A DNA stretch of 35,462 bases. Origin: Betaproteobacteria bacterium. Lineage in GTDB: Bacteria > Pseudomonadota > Gammaproteobacteria > Burkholderiales > SG8-39. The translations under genes were made by a program, and so were the position numbers. Shown piece after piece: positions 14,497 to 23,758 of this stretch. The first letter of the stretch is position 1. Each line of letters opens with the position of its first letter. The notes below the pieces were generated by a model. It worked only from the letters and a program-made list of their open reading frames with translations. It ran no database searches and had not been told where the DNA came from. The stretch spans positions 1 through 35,462 of the forward strand of contig SHXK01000010.1 in the NCBI GenBank assembly GCA_009693335.1. Reading direction: 5' to 3'.

Positions 14497-15270
14497 CTAC
14501 AAATAGGCAAGCGCAAGGCGGTAGCCAAAAGCGTTGTTATCGTTGGTTTCAAAGATGATCCGCACGTCAATGAGCGACTCCCCCGCGAACCCGGATCGTG
14601 TCACATCGGCGCTTTTCGAGGGCAGGTATTCCTGTGGCGAGATCGTCCGCCGCGCCAGGACCTCGTCTTTGGTGTCGGTCAAGGCGAGGATCAGTGACGG
14701 ATATTCAAGGGTGAGCGGAGAATAATTCCGGATCGTAGCGTCCAGTTGAACCCTACGCTCGCCCGAAATATGCCGACGCAGTTCCGAGGACTCGATTCTG
14801 ACGAGATTGGCGTAGCGTGGCAGCCGCACTTCGCAGCGGACTTGCGCGCAGGCGGCAACCAGGTAAGGGCGCGTCTCGGGAATCAGCACCGCGATTTCGG
14901 TGCGAAAGTAATGCACTGCCTGGGCCGTGAGCACGACCAGCGCCAGCGCGCTGCCGCAGGCCCATGCCAGACGCTGTCGGAGTCCGGACTGCGGCGCCTG
15001 GTTCAGAAATTCCGCGACCGGCGCATCTTCGTTCACGTCTACGCCCACACCGCCGATCGGGCTCTTGTCCGACGCCTCGAACAGGGCAAGCTGCGGCGAT
15101 GGTTCGGTCGCGGCCTGGGTTTCCTCCCGGCCTGCCAAAGCCAGCGCGGCCACGCCGTCGAATACATGGGTGCATTTGCTGCAGCGTACTTTGCCGCCGC
15201 GTGCCGAGAGTTGCGCCGGCTGGACGCGGAACGCCGTACCGCAGGCGGGACAGCGCGTCGTCAGATCCAC
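14497..15270 (-). CDS. zinc-ribbon and DUF3426 domain membrane protein
   Basis: The 257-aa protein opens with a zinc ribbon of the MJ0042 type (CPACGTAFRV, then CSKCTHVF, residues 8-38) and an acidic linker of about 60 residues. One transmembrane helix follows (ACGSALALVVLTAQAVHYF, about 109-127), then a DUF3426 domain to the end (RRVQLDATIRNYSP, PSLILALTDTKDEVLARR). This places a cytoplasmic ribbon and a periplasmic beta domain on either side of the membrane. It lies between prmA and the kinase gene, its usual neighbourhood in betaproteobacteria. The function is not established. Confidence 0.88.
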   Translation of the reverse strand: MDLTTRCPACGTAFRVQPAQLSARGGKVRCSKCTHVFDGVAALALAGREETQAATEPSPQLALFEASDKSPIGGVGVDVNEDAPVAEFLNQAPQSGLRQRLAWACGSALALVVLTAQAVHYFRTEIAVLIPETRPYLVAACAQVRCEVRLPRYANLVRIESSELRRHISGERRVQLDATIRNYSPLTLEYPSLILALTDTKDEVLARRTISPQEYLPSKSADVTRSGFAGESLIDVRIIFETNDNNAFGYRLALAYL

Positions 15271-15301
15271 AGACGCGCTCCTTGACAGCGGGTCGTCAGG
15301 T

Positions 15302-16153
15302 TCACTTACGCCACCCTGCCACCAAGGCCCATCCTTCCTCGACGGTGTCTACGGCGATGTCGAAATCCTTTGCGTAGGCTAGGGCGACCTCGGCCGCCTG
15401 TGTCTCAAGTATGCCCGAGAGCACAATGCGACCGCCGCACCGCGTACGCCCGGCGAGCAGCGGCGCCAGGGTGATGAGCGGACCGGCGAGGATATTGGCC
15501 AGGACCAAGTCGAAAACTCCCGGGGGAAGGGACTCTGGCGCCGTCACCTTCAGGGCGACGCCATTGTTGGCCGCGTTCGCGGCGGTGGTCTCGAGCGCCT
15601 GCGGGTCGATATCGGTGGCGGCGATCTCTCCCACGCCGAGCTTGCCGGCGACGATGGCCAATATACCCGAGCCGCAGCCGTAGTCGAGCACGCGCTCCCC
15701 ACCGCGAATGTGTTTTGCAAGATACCTCAGGACCAGGCGGGTGCTGACATGGCTACCGGTGCCGAAAGCCAAGCCTGGATCAAGCCGTACCACGATCGCT
15801 GCCGGATCGGGCGGTGTATGCCAGTTGGGCACGATCCACAGGTGCTCGGTGACGCAAATCGGACCGAACTGGGACTGCGAGCGCCGCACCCAGTCCTGGT
15901 CCTCGACCGTGGCTAGCGTGAACCCAGGCGGTGCGATTGCGGCGATTGCGGCGGCGACACTAACCAGCGCGGCAGGATCGGTGGTGGTGGTGGCCAGCGC
16001 GATAACCCGCAGGCGCGCGCCGGGTTCTATGGTGGTCGTATCCTGCGAGGTGGGCTCCAGACTGACGGATTCGGCGCCCGCCTCCAGTAAGGCTTCGGAC
16101 AAGGTTTCCGCCTGCACCGAGGGCAACTCGAGCGTGATCGAGAGCCAGGCCAC
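15302..16153 (-). CDS. prmA: ribosomal protein L11 methyltransferase PrmA
   Basis: PrmA trimethylates ribosomal protein L11 using S-adenosylmethionine. The 283-aa product has the N-terminal substrate-recognition domain (AWLSITLELPSVQAETLSEA), then LDPGLAFGTGSHVSTRL, the SAM motif VLDYGCGSGILAI and VLANILAGPLITLAP. I choose GTG 16153 because conserved PrmA sequence begins there. The track's 51 extra residues are accC in another frame. It starts 4 bp after the accC stop. Confidence 0.95.
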   Translation of the reverse strand: MAWLSITLELPSVQAETLSEALLEAGAESVSLEPTSQDTTTIEPGARLRVIALATTTTDPAALVSVAAAIAAIAPPGFTLATVEDQDWVRRSQSQFGPICVTEHLWIVPNWHTPPDPAAIVVRLDPGLAFGTGSHVSTRLVLRYLAKHIRGGERVLDYGCGSGILAIVAGKLGVGEIAATDIDPQALETTAANAANNGVALKVTAPESLPPGVFDLVLANILAGPLITLAPLLAGRTRCGGRIVLSGILETQAAEVALAYAKDFDIAVDTVEEGWALVAGWRK

Positions 16154-16157
16154 CGAC

Positions 16158-17516
16158 CTAGGACTTCTTTTTCTTTTCCTCGGCGAGTTTTTGCTCGAGG
16201 TAATGAATGGAGGTGCCGCCGCGCAGGAAGCGCAGGTCGTGCAGCAGATCCAGGTGCAGAGGAATGTTGGTCTGAATGCCCTCGATCGCCATCTCGGAGA
16301 GGGCAATGCGCATGCGGCGGATCGCCTGCTCGCGCGTGGCGCCGTAAGCGATCACCTTGCCGATCATTGAATCGTAGTTGGGTGGCACGCTGTAGCCTGC
16401 GTAAACATGCGTATCCACCCGGATGCCCGGTCCACCCGGCGGGTGGTATGAGGTGATCCGCCCCGGCGATGGGGTAAAGCGGTAAGGATCCTCGGCATTG
16501 ATACGGCATTCGATCGCATGGCCGCGCAGCTCGATATCCTTTTGCCGGAACGGCAGCTTCTCGCCGTTGGCGATGTGGATCTGCAGTTGCACCAGGTCCA
16601 GGCCGGTGATCATCTCGGTCACCGGGTGCTCCACCTGCAGCCGGGTGTTCATCTCGATGAAATAGAACTCGCCGTTCTCGTACAGGAACTCGAAAGTGCC
16701 GGCGCCGCGGTAGCCGATTTTGCGACAGGCGTCGGCGCAGCGCTCACCGATGCGCTCGCGCTGCTTGGCGGTCATCTCAGGCGCGGGCGCCTCCTCGATG
16801 ATCTTCTGGTGGCGCCGCTGCATCGAGCAGTCGCGTTCGCCGAGGAACACCGTGTTCTTGTGCTCATCGGCCAGCACCTGAATCTCGATGTGCCGGGGAT
16901 TCTCGAGGAACTTCTCGATGTACACGGTGGCGTTGCCGAACGCCGCGAGCGCTTCCTGTCGCGTGAGGTTGATCGCGTTCAGCAGCGCCGCCTCGGTGTG
17001 CACCACGCGCATGCCGCGCCCGCCGCCGCCGGCGGCGGCCTTGATGATCACCGGGTAGCCGACTTTGCGCGCGATTTTGATGATTTCGGTGCTCTGCTCG
17101 GGCAGTGCTCCCTCCGAACCGGGCACCACCGGCACGCCCGCTTTGATCATGGCTTGCTTGGCGCTGACCTTGTCGCCCATCAGGCGGATGTTTTCTGGGC
17201 GTGGACCGATGAAGACGAAGCCGCTCGCCTCCACCTTCTCCGCGAAATCGGCGTTCTCGGAGAGAAAGCCGTAGCCGGGATGAATCGCCTCGGCGTCGGT
17301 GACTTCCGCCGCGCTGATGATCGCCTGGATGTTCAGATAGCTCGCTGCGGCGGGCGCCGGACCGATGCACACCGATTCGTCGGCCAGTTTCACGTACTTC
17401 GCCTCGGTATCAGCTTCGGAATGCACTACCACCGTGCGGATGCCCAGTTCGCGGCAGGCGCGCTGGATGCGCAGCGCGATCTCACCGCGGTTGGCGATCA
17501 GGATCTTTTCAAACAT
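16158..17516 (-). CDS. accC: acetyl-CoA carboxylase biotin carboxylase subunit
   Basis: AccC carboxylates the biotin on AccB using ATP and bicarbonate, the first half of malonyl-CoA formation. The 452-aa product starts [17 protein letters not shown]. It has the ATP-grasp glycine loop ([13 protein letters not shown], about 160-172), [20 protein letters not shown], the ligand stretch [16 protein letters not shown] (about 285-300) and FTPSPGRIT. Length and motifs are standard. It follows accB by 59 bp and ends in a lysine-rich tail. A 353-aa plus-strand ORF over it is a shadow. Confidence 0.98.
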   Translation of the reverse strand: MFEKILIANRGEIALRIQRACRELGIRTVVVHSEADTEAKYVKLADESVCIGPAPAAASYLNIQAIISAAEVTDAEAIHPGYGFLSENADFAEKVEASGFVFIGPRPENIRLMGDKVSAKQAMIKAGVPVVPGSEGALPEQSTEIIKIARKVGYPVIIKAAAGGGGRGMRVVHTEAALLNAINLTRQEALAAFGNATVYIEKFLENPRHIEIQVLADEHKNTVFLGERDCSMQRRHQKIIEEAPAPEMTAKQRERIGERCADACRKIGYRGAGTFEFLYENGEFYFIEMNTRLQVEHPVTEMITGLDLVQLQIHIANGEKLPFRQKDIELRGHAIECRINAEDPYRFTPSPGRITSYHPPGGPGIRVDTHVYAGYSVPPNYDSMIGKVIAYGATREQAIRRMRIALSEMAIEGIQTNIPLHLDLLHDLRFLRGGTSIHYLEQKLAEEKKKKS

Positions 17517-17575
17517 GCGTATCGCTCATCGAAGAAGAGAGGGGGGCGCGGGAGAACTTTATCCCCCTGCTCCGG

Positions 17576-18043
17576 CTAGCCAATGATGAACAGGGCCTGG
17601 CCGTACTCGACCGGCTGGCCGTTCTCGACCAGGATCGCCTTGACGATGCCAGAGACGTCGGCTTCGATCTCGTTCATCAGTTTCATGGCTTCGATGACGC
17701 AGAGGGTCTCGCCGGCCTTGATGGTGTCGCCGACCTCGACAAAGGGTTTCGCCTCCGGCGATGCCGAGTGGTAGAAGGTGCCCACCATCGGCGATTTGAC
17801 CACGTGGCCCTCAGGCGCGGCTTCGGCTGTGCTGGCGGCCGTAGGGGCCGCTGCGGCGTGGGCCACCGGTACGGTGCCTGCCTGGGCGACAGCGATGGGC
17901 GCTGACGCGGACGCGAGCGGGGTTACGCTGACCGCCCCGCCTCGTGAGATGCGGACTTTCTCCTCGCCCTCGGTGATCTCAAGCTCCCCGATGCCGGATT
18001 CCTGGACCAGGTCGATCAATTTTTTCAGTTTGCGCAGATCCAT
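17576..18043 (-). CDS. accB: biotin carboxyl carrier protein AccB
   Basis: AccB carries the biotin of acetyl-CoA carboxylase. The 155-aa product has an N-terminal [18 protein letters not shown] segment, an Ala/Pro/Val-rich flexible linker (about 38-78) and a C-terminal biotinyl domain. The biotin lysine is K121 in [11 protein letters not shown], and [14 protein letters not shown] marks the bacterial thumb region. A strong ribosome site (GGAAGAA) precedes the ATG. It lies between aroQ and accC, the usual betaproteobacterial order. Confidence 0.97.
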   Translation of the reverse strand: MDLRKLKKLIDLVQESGIGELEITEGEEKVRISRGGAVSVTPLASASAPIAVAQAGTVPVAHAAAAPTAASTAEAAPEGHVVKSPMVGTFYHSASPEAKPFVEVGDTIKAGETLCVIEAMKLMNEIEADVSGIVKAILVENGQPVEYGQALFIIG

Positions 18044-18115
18044 CTGGTTTCTTCCTTTTCCCCTGCAATTTATTGCCGGGGAAGACCGCGGCGTTGAAGA
18101 CGGTGGCGTTCCGAA

Positions 18116-18574
18116 TTAACCGGTTTTGAGCCGCGCCATGGCGTAGTCGAGGGCAAGGTCGTAGCCGCGGCTGCCCAGGCCAAGTACGCTGCCGACCGCG
18201 ACTGCCGTGAAATGGGAATGCGCCCGCCACGGCTCGCGGGCATGGATGTTGGACAGATGAACTTCGATGAACGGGATTTGCACCGCAGTCAGAGCGTCGC
18301 GCAAGGCGATGCTGGAGTAGGTGAATGCGGCTGGATTGAGCAGGATGAACTCCACGCCATCACGCTTCGCCTGTTGGACGCGGTCGACTATCACCCCTTC
18401 GTGGTTAGTCTGAAAGCACTCAACCTTGATCCCTTTTGCCTTGCCCGCCGCGACGAGGCGACGTTCGATCATCAGCAGGGTTTCCCGCCCGTAGATCTCC
18501 GGCTCCCGGGACCCAAGGAGATTCAGGTTTGGCCCGTTTAGAACCAGGATGCTTTTGGATTTTGAGTTTTTCAT
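18116..18574 (-). CDS. aroQ: type II 3-dehydroquinate dehydratase
   Basis: AroQ converts 3-dehydroquinate to 3-dehydroshikimate in aromatic amino acid synthesis. The product is 152 aa from ATG 18574 (MKNSKSKSILVLNGPNLNLLG), while the track starts 65 codons too early. Visible active-site stretches are SREPEIYG with the catalytic Tyr and its Arg, FQTNHEG, NPAAFTYSSIALRDAL and EVHLSNIHAREPWRAHS with the catalytic His. NPAAFTYSS is a mild variant of the usual NPGAYTHTS. It stands at the head of aroQ-accB-accC-prmA. Confidence 0.96.
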   Translation of the reverse strand: MKNSKSKSILVLNGPNLNLLGSREPEIYGRETLLMIERRLVAAGKAKGIKVECFQTNHEGVIVDRVQQAKRDGVEFILLNPAAFTYSSIALRDALTAVQIPFIEVHLSNIHAREPWRAHSHFTAVAVGSVLGLGSRGYDLALDYAMARLKTG

Positions 18575-18596
18575 GATGTTCCGAGCAGAAGACAGC

Positions 18597-18625
18597 ACTT
18601 TAACCGAAATTAGGCCACCCTTCAA
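18597..18625 (-). promoter_or_regulatory. likely sigma-70 promoter of aroQ-accBC
   Basis: TTGAAG and TAAAGT are spaced by 17 nt on the minus strand, four of six matches each to the -35 and -10 consensus, placing the start about 16 nt before the aroQ ATG. It sits in the 64-bp gap after the TlpA-like gene. Confidence 0.42.
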
Positions 18626-18638
18626 AACCAGCTTGGGC

Positions 18639-19196
18639 TCAGGTCCGGGCCAAGGGGCCAAGGATCCTGTCCAGATCCTGTTGCTTGAGCACCCCCAGCT
18701 TCCGGTGGATGACGTTCCCCTGTCGGTCCGCAACCACAGTATAGGGTAGGCCCCCAGCACTGTTGCCAAGCTTGCGCATCAGATCCAGACCGTTAGCTTC
18801 GGCGATAAGGATAGGATAGGAGATCTTGAAAGATGCTGTGAAATCGATGATTTTAGAGGGATTATCGATGGCAATGCCGACAATTTCTACCCCTGCGGAG
18901 GCGTATTTCTCCCTGGCAGCGATCAATAAGGGGATCTCTTCCAGGCAGGGGGCGCACCAGGTCGCCCAGAAATTGCACATCAGGATGCGGCCTTGCCATT
19001 CGCTCAACTTGCGCGACTTGCCGGCCAGATCGACCAGGGTCGCCGAGCGCAGTGCCAGGCCCTCTGCGTCTGCGCTCTCCCCTGCACTGTCCCTGTTCGT
19101 CGATTGAAGCAGAAACGGTCCCAACAAAAAACCAGCTGCCGCGGCTGCGAGGCCGGCGGCGCCGAGCATCAAGGCCTCACGCCGGCCGGGTTTCAT
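18639..19196 (-). CDS. TlpA-like thiol-disulfide oxidoreductase
   Basis: The 185-aa protein has an N-terminal membrane anchor or signal (LMLGAAGLAAAAAGFLLGPFLL, about 9-30). A periplasmic thioredoxin fold follows, with active site NFWATWCAPCLEEIP (about 74-88), GIAIDNPSKI and the cis-Pro region GGLPYTVV. TlpA/ResA-type proteins keep cysteines reduced outside the cytoplasm, for example during cytochrome c maturation; no partner genes lie nearby to specify the client. A two-arginine pair (GRREALMLG) precedes the anchor but is not a clear Tat signal. The first 20 bp overlap the preceding gene. Confidence 0.9.
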   Translation of the reverse strand: MKPGRREALMLGAAGLAAAAAGFLLGPFLLQSTNRDSAGESADAEGLALRSATLVDLAGKSRKLSEWQGRILMCNFWATWCAPCLEEIPLLIAAREKYASAGVEIVGIAIDNPSKIIDFTASFKISYPILIAEANGLDLMRKLGNSAGGLPYTVVADRQGNVIHRKLGVLKQQDLDRILGPLART

Positions 19197-19815
19197 CTGC
19201 GGATTCTTCCGGCCCGCTGTCCACCAAGGCCCGTACTTGTGCGATGCCGGCGCGTACCGTTACCCGGCCAGCAAGCGTGGTTTTTAGCGCTGAGCGCTCG
19301 TCGCGCGGATCGAACACCGATAAGCGCAGCGGCACGCCCTGCCAGTCGAGAGCAATCACGGCCACGGCGCGCGCGCGATCGCCGCTATAGCGCCGTTCGT
19401 CGCTCGCTTCATAGGCCAGGTGGCGGTCGATGAGAAACAACTCGACCTCCTTGGTGCTTTCCGGAAACAGCTGCAATTCAATTTCGGCGTAAGGCCCGGC
19501 GGTCCCCGTGAGCACCGCTCCGGTCAGATAGGGGTTGAAACGCTCCAGGGCGCGCATCGCCGCTAGGGCAAGTCCGCGCAGCTCAGCGACGCGCTCTGGA
19601 TGTTCTTCGGCCTGGTACAGCGCCAGATAGGCGCGCAACTCAGCCTCGATTTCGTCGTTGCCGGGAAGGGCTTCCGTATGGGCGGCGCCCAGCCCGCGCG
19701 CAGCCTTTTTCTTGGCGAGTGCGAAGTCGTTGATGCCGTCTTCGGCCATGAGGCGGGCCGCCGCCGCCGCGATGCGCGCCCGCATGCTGTTTTGCCGCGC
19801 GCTATTGCGACTCAT
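19177..19815 (-). CDS. conserved protein of unknown function beside mpl
   Basis: I do not recognise an assigned function for this 212-aa soluble protein. The N-terminus RARIAAAAARLMAEDGINDFALAKKKAA resembles the first helices of TetR-type regulators. It continues with an acidic helical part (NDEIEAELRAYLALYQAEEHPERV), then a beta-rich part with LTGAVLTGTAGPYAEIELQLF and KEVELFLIDRHLAYE. The alternating G-T-A and E-x-E-x pattern recalls minimal nucleotidyltransferases but lacks a clear GSxxxGxxxxxSDxD site. It is divergent from mpl; similar genes lie beside mpl in other betaproteobacteria and are sometimes mislabelled as a ligase. No signal or membrane segment is seen. Confidence 0.75.
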   Translation of the reverse strand: MSRNSARQNSMRARIAAAAARLMAEDGINDFALAKKKAARGLGAAHTEALPGNDEIEAELRAYLALYQAEEHPERVAELRGLALAAMRALERFNPYLTGAVLTGTAGPYAEIELQLFPESTKEVELFLIDRHLAYEASDERRYSGDRARAVAVIALDWQGVPLRLSVFDPRDERSALKTTLAGRVTVRAGIAQVRALVDSGPEESADETRPA

Positions 19816-19819
19816 CCCG

Positions 19820-19848
19820 GTGATGATAGCGCAGCCCTCGCGTACAAT
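19820..19848 (+). promoter_or_regulatory. probable mpl promoter
   Basis: TACAAT, five of six matches to the -10 consensus, lies 32 bp before the mpl start. A weak GTGATG is 17 nt further upstream. It occupies the 65-bp gap between two divergent genes. Confidence 0.38.
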
Positions 19849-19880
19849 CGCCGCCTTCCCTTGGCCGGCCAGCGTACGCA

Positions 19881-21230
19881 GTGCATCTCCACATCCTCGG
19901 CGTCTGCGGCACCTTCATGGGCGGTATCGCGGCGATCGCGAAACAGGCCGGATTCCGCGTGACCGGATGCGACGCCAACGTTTATCCGCCAATGAGCGAC
20001 CAGCTCAGCGCACTGGGCATCGAATTGATCGAAGGTTATGGCGCCGACCAGCTGCACCTCGCGCCGGACTTGTGGGTGATTGGCAACGTGGTGAGCCGCG
20101 GCAACCCGTTGATGGAAGCGATCCTAGATCGTGGTGACCGTTACCTCTCTGGCCCCCAATGGCTTGCCGAGCAGGTATTGTTTGGTAAGTGGGTACTAGC
20201 TGTTGCAGGAACCCACGGCAAGACGACTACTTCCTCGATGCTGGCGTGGATCCTGAAGTTCGCTGGCCGGAGTCCAGGCTTCCTTATTGGTGGTATTGCC
20301 CCGGACCTGAAGGTGTCGGCTTGCTCGAGCGCTTCCGAGTGCTTCGTGATCGAGGCGGACGAGTACGACACGGCTTTCTTCGACAAGCGCTCCAAGTTTG
20401 TCCACTACCGGCCAAAAACCGTGATTTTGAACAATCTTGAGTTCGATCATGCTGACATCTTCGACGATCTTGCAGCGATTGAACGTCAATTTCATCATTT
20501 TGTACGTTCTGTCCCAGCCGTCGGCAGGATCATAGTGAACGGTCGGGACGCCGTGTTGAAACGTGTTCTTGCTCAGGGATGCTGGACCCCACTGGAAGAG
20601 TTCGGTGTCATGGCGGGGTGGGAGGCGGGCGACCCGGACGGCGAGGGCACTTTCGAGATCGCCTGGCAAGGCAGGGCTCTCGGCAGACTCAAGTGGGCGC
20701 AAGCTGGGGAAGTCAACCGCCTGAACGCGATCGCCGCCATTGCAGCGGCGCGCCATGTTGGCGTTGACCCGGAGGTTGCGATCGAAGCGCTCTCCAGGTT
20801 CAGCGGCGTACAGCGCCGCCTGGAACTGAAAGGCAGCGTTCGTGGCGTACGGGTGTACGACGATTTCGCCCATCACCCGACTGCGATTCGGGAAACCATC
20901 GCCGGGCTACGCCAGCGCCACCGCGACGGCCGTATCCTCGCGGTGTTCGAGCCGCGTTCAAACACGTTGAAGAAAGGTGTCATGAAAGATGCCCTTCCCG
21001 GAAGTTTTGTTGGGACCGATCGGACTTACATCTATAGTGCCGGTCTTTCCTGGGACGCCGAATCGGTGTTCGCGCCGCTCGCGGCAGGCGTCTGTTGCGA
21101 GGCGAACCTGGAGGTCTTGGTCGCTGCAGTCGTTGCCGAGGCCCGGAACGGCGACCAGATCCTGGTGATGTCAAACGGCGGCTTCGGCGGCATCCACCAG
21201 AAGTTACTGGCGGCGCTAGCAGGGAACTGA
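19881..21230 (+). CDS. mpl: UDP-N-acetylmuramate:L-alanyl-gamma-D-glutamyl-meso-diaminopimelate ligase
   Basis: Mpl attaches recovered murein tripeptide to UDP-MurNAc, recycling cell-wall peptide. The 449-aa product begins at GTG with HLHILGVCGTFMGGIAAIA, the Mpl version of the Mur ligase N-terminus, and has SDANVYPPMS-like DANVYPPMSDQL. The ATP loop is AVAGTHGKTTTSSM (about 107-120), and LIGGIAPDLKVS, EADEYDTAFFDKRSKF and YDDFAHHPTAI are present. The last three are diagnostic of Mpl over MurC. The DYxAHPTA-like segment shows the usual ligase His. Confidence 0.96.
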   Translation: MHLHILGVCGTFMGGIAAIAKQAGFRVTGCDANVYPPMSDQLSALGIELIEGYGADQLHLAPDLWVIGNVVSRGNPLMEAILDRGDRYLSGPQWLAEQVLFGKWVLAVAGTHGKTTTSSMLAWILKFAGRSPGFLIGGIAPDLKVSACSSASECFVIEADEYDTAFFDKRSKFVHYRPKTVILNNLEFDHADIFDDLAAIERQFHHFVRSVPAVGRIIVNGRDAVLKRVLAQGCWTPLEEFGVMAGWEAGDPDGEGTFEIAWQGRALGRLKWAQAGEVNRLNAIAAIAAARHVGVDPEVAIEALSRFSGVQRRLELKGSVRGVRVYDDFAHHPTAIRETIAGLRQRHRDGRILAVFEPRSNTLKKGVMKDALPGSFVGTDRTYIYSAGLSWDAESVFAPLAAGVCCEANLEVLVAAVVAEARNGDQILVMSNGGFGGIHQKLLAALAGN

Positions 21231-21237
21231 CCAGAGC

Positions 21238-21825
21238 ATGCTCATCTACCTGCACGGCTTCAACAGTTCGCCCGCCTCGCACAAAGCGCAGGTGATGAAG
21301 GCCACTATGGAGAGCAGGGGACAGGGGCACCTCTACGCTTGCCCTGCGCTGCCCGATACGCCGCACGAAGCGATCCGCGTCATCGAGGCCGTTGTCGAGG
21401 AAAATTCGGCCGGCCGCGATCCGCGCACGGTAACTTTCATCGGCAGCTCGCTGGGTGGTTTCTACGCTACCTACCTTGCGGAAAAACTGGGCTGCCGTGC
21501 CGTTCTTATCAATCCGGCGATCACGCCGCATATTGGACTCGAGACCTACCTCGGCACACAGAAGAATCTGCATACCGGCCAGCTCTACGAACTGACGCAC
21601 GCGCATCTCGACGGTTGGCGGGCACTGGTAGTCGAGCGCATCGATCCGGAGCGCTATCTGCTGCTGCTGGAAACCGGCGATGAAGTCCTCGACTGGCGCG
21701 TAGCCGCGCGCAAATACGAGGGCGCGCGCACGGTGATCCGCGACGGCGGCGACCACTCCTTGCAGAGCTATGCCGAGCACCTTGAGCGGATCCTGGCGTT
21801 TGCCGGGCTAGGCGTTTGCAGATGA
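21238..21825 (+). CDS. YqiA-type alpha/beta-hydrolase esterase
   Basis: The 195-aa protein begins MLIYLHGFNSSPASHKA. It carries the nucleophile elbow GSSLGGFYATYLAE with Ser71, the likely acid in ETGDEVLDW (Asp148) and the base in GGDHSL (His173). This is the UPF0227/YqiA family of small esterases, whose Escherichia member hydrolyses short acyl esters; the natural substrate is unknown. It starts 7 bp after mpl and overlaps the exoribonuclease gene by 4 bp, so mpl, this gene and rnb are probably cotranscribed. Confidence 0.9.
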   Translation: MLIYLHGFNSSPASHKAQVMKATMESRGQGHLYACPALPDTPHEAIRVIEAVVEENSAGRDPRTVTFIGSSLGGFYATYLAEKLGCRAVLINPAITPHIGLETYLGTQKNLHTGQLYELTHAHLDGWRALVVERIDPERYLLLLETGDEVLDWRVAARKYEGARTVIRDGGDHSLQSYAEHLERILAFAGLGVCR

Positions 21826-23717
21826 ATGTCCTCTACGAGGAGGAGGGCGAGTACAAGGCCGGCGTGGTGCTGTCGCAAAGCCCCGCCCATTACCAGGTCG
21901 AGAGTCCGCATGGGCGCCGCTCCAAGATCAAGGCCGCCAATGTGGTCCTCAGCTTCGAGCAGCCCTCGGCGGGGGAACTGCTGACGGAGGCGCGCAAACT
22001 CGCCGATGACCTGGACACCGATTTCCTCTGGCAATGCCGCAAGGGTGCCGAGTTCAGCTTCCAGGATCTGTCGCGTGATTACGTCGGTCACCCTCCGAGC
22101 GCCGTGGAATCCGCCGGGGTGCTGCTCAAGCTGCACTCAGCGCCTATGTATTTCTACCGCCGGGGCCGAGGACGCTTCCAGGCAGCGCCCGAGGACACCC
22201 TCAAGCTGGCGCTGGCCGGGGTGGAGAAAAAAAAGCGCTTGCAGGAACAAATCGCGCAGTGGACGGTGCAGCTGTCGTCCTTTGTATGCCCGCCCGAGAT
22301 CGCCTGCCTGCGCGACGAATTGCTCTACGCTCCGGATCGCGCCAGACCGGAGACCAAGGCGCTGGAGCAGGCTTGCGCGCAGGCCGGCCTTAGCACGGCG
22401 CGCCTGTTCGAGCGCTGCGGCCTGCTTGCCGACAGCCACGAGTACCACCTCGGGCGCTTCGTGCACGAGTTCTATCCGAGGGGGACCGGTTTTCCGCCAC
22501 ATGACGCGCCCACGCCGCTTGACGACCTGCCGCTCGCCGCATGTGTGGCTTTCAGCCTGGACGACATCGGCACTACGGAGATCGATGACGCGTTTTCAGT
22601 GATGCGTGTAGCGGACGACGAGCTGCGCATCGGCGTCCATATCGCCGCCCCGGGCTTGGCATTCGCGCCCGGCTCGGCGCTCGATGCCATCGCCCGCGAA
22701 CGGCTCTCGACTGCCTACATGCCGGGACGGAAATTCACCATGCTCCCGGACGACACGGTGGCACAACTGTCGCTCGACGAGGGCCATGAGCGGCCGGTGG
22801 TATCGCTCTACCTGAACGTAGGGGCGAAGGATTTCGCGCTGCGCGGCCGGCATACAAAACTGGAGCGCGTGAAAGTGGCCGCCAATCTGCGCCACACCGG
22901 GCACGCTGCGCTGAATGCCGCTTTCGAAGCCGGCGGGGCCAATCCGGCCCGCCTGGGGCTTGCTTACGAAGAGGAACTGCACACGCTGTGGCAGCTGGCG
23001 CTGGCGCTCGAAAACCGCCGCGGCAAGCCCAGCGTCAACGCCGCTAACCTCGATTTCATTTTCCGCCTGGAGGGCGGGCGGGTGGTGATCGAAGCACGCA
23101 AACGCGGCGCGCCGCTCGACAAGTTGGTGTCGGAACTCATGATTCTTGCCAACACCAGCTGGGGCGAGCAGCTTGCGGAGAAGGACATCGCCGGCATCTA
23201 CCGCGTGCAGTCCTCGGGCAAGGTCAGGCTGAGCGTGCACGCGGAAATGCACGAAGGCTTGGGCGTGTCGTCCTATGCCTGGATGAGCTCACCGCTGCGC
23301 CGTTACGTGGACCTCATCAACCAGTGGCAGCTGGTGGCCGGTTTGCGCGGCCAGCGACCGCCGTTTGCGCGCAATACCGAGTCGCTGCTCGCGGCGCTGC
23401 GCGCATTCGAAGTAATCGCTGCGGGCTACGATGAGCATCAGCGCGCGATGGAGCATTACTGGTGCCTGCGCTGGATTGAGCAGGAGCGCCAAGCGCAGCA
23501 AGAAGGCAGTGTCGAGATCGAAGGCTTGGTGCTGCGCGACAACCTGGTGCGCCTGGTGCGCCTGCCACTGGTACTACGGGTGTCCTCGCTGCCCGAGCTG
23601 CCCCCCGGCGCGCGCGTGCGCCTGGCGCTCGGCGCGCCAGACCTGCTCGAGCGCACCGTGGCTTGCGCCTGGCGGGAGACGCTAGAGCCGGGGGCGCGCG
23701 AGCAGAAGCCGCGCTAA
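21822..23717 (+). CDS. RNB-domain exoribonuclease (RNase II/R superfamily)
   Basis: The 631-aa protein contains an RNB catalytic domain from about residue 240: FSLDDIGTTEIDDAFSV carries the catalytic aspartates, followed by STAYMPGRKFTMLPD, VNAANLDFIFRLEG, SELMILANTSWGEQL and SSPLRRYVDLINQWQL. The first 230 residues lack the classical cold-shock pair and look like the divergent N-terminus of the proteobacterial RNase II-like branch. It would degrade single-stranded RNA 3' to 5'. I start at ATG 21822, which overlaps the upstream stop (ATGA); the track's TTG is two codons earlier. Confidence 0.92.
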   Translation: MNVLYEEEGEYKAGVVLSQSPAHYQVESPHGRRSKIKAANVVLSFEQPSAGELLTEARKLADDLDTDFLWQCRKGAEFSFQDLSRDYVGHPPSAVESAGVLLKLHSAPMYFYRRGRGRFQAAPEDTLKLALAGVEKKKRLQEQIAQWTVQLSSFVCPPEIACLRDELLYAPDRARPETKALEQACAQAGLSTARLFERCGLLADSHEYHLGRFVHEFYPRGTGFPPHDAPTPLDDLPLAACVAFSLDDIGTTEIDDAFSVMRVADDELRIGVHIAAPGLAFAPGSALDAIARERLSTAYMPGRKFTMLPDDTVAQLSLDEGHERPVVSLYLNVGAKDFALRGRHTKLERVKVAANLRHTGHAALNAAFEAGGANPARLGLAYEEELHTLWQLALALENRRGKPSVNAANLDFIFRLEGGRVVIEARKRGAPLDKLVSELMILANTSWGEQLAEKDIAGIYRVQSSGKVRLSVHAEMHEGLGVSSYAWMSSPLRRYVDLINQWQLVAGLRGQRPPFARNTESLLAALRAFEVIAAGYDEHQRAMEHYWCLRWIEQERQAQQEGSVEIEGLVLRDNLVRLVRLPLVLRVSSLPELPPGARVRLALGAPDLLERTVACAWRETLEPGAREQKPR

Positions 23718-23758
23718 GAGCCTAAAATGCCCGCAGAGCATCGCCGTCAGAGGTGATT

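Noticed and set aside
16518-17579. 353-aa plus-strand ORF
   Set aside because: It lies antisense to accC, which has every expected motif; long antisense frames are common in GC-rich genes.
19177-19815. Calling the mpl-adjacent protein a UDP-N-acetylmuramate ligase
   Set aside because: It lacks the GTHGKTT loop and any Mur ligase motif; such labels probably come from its neighbour.
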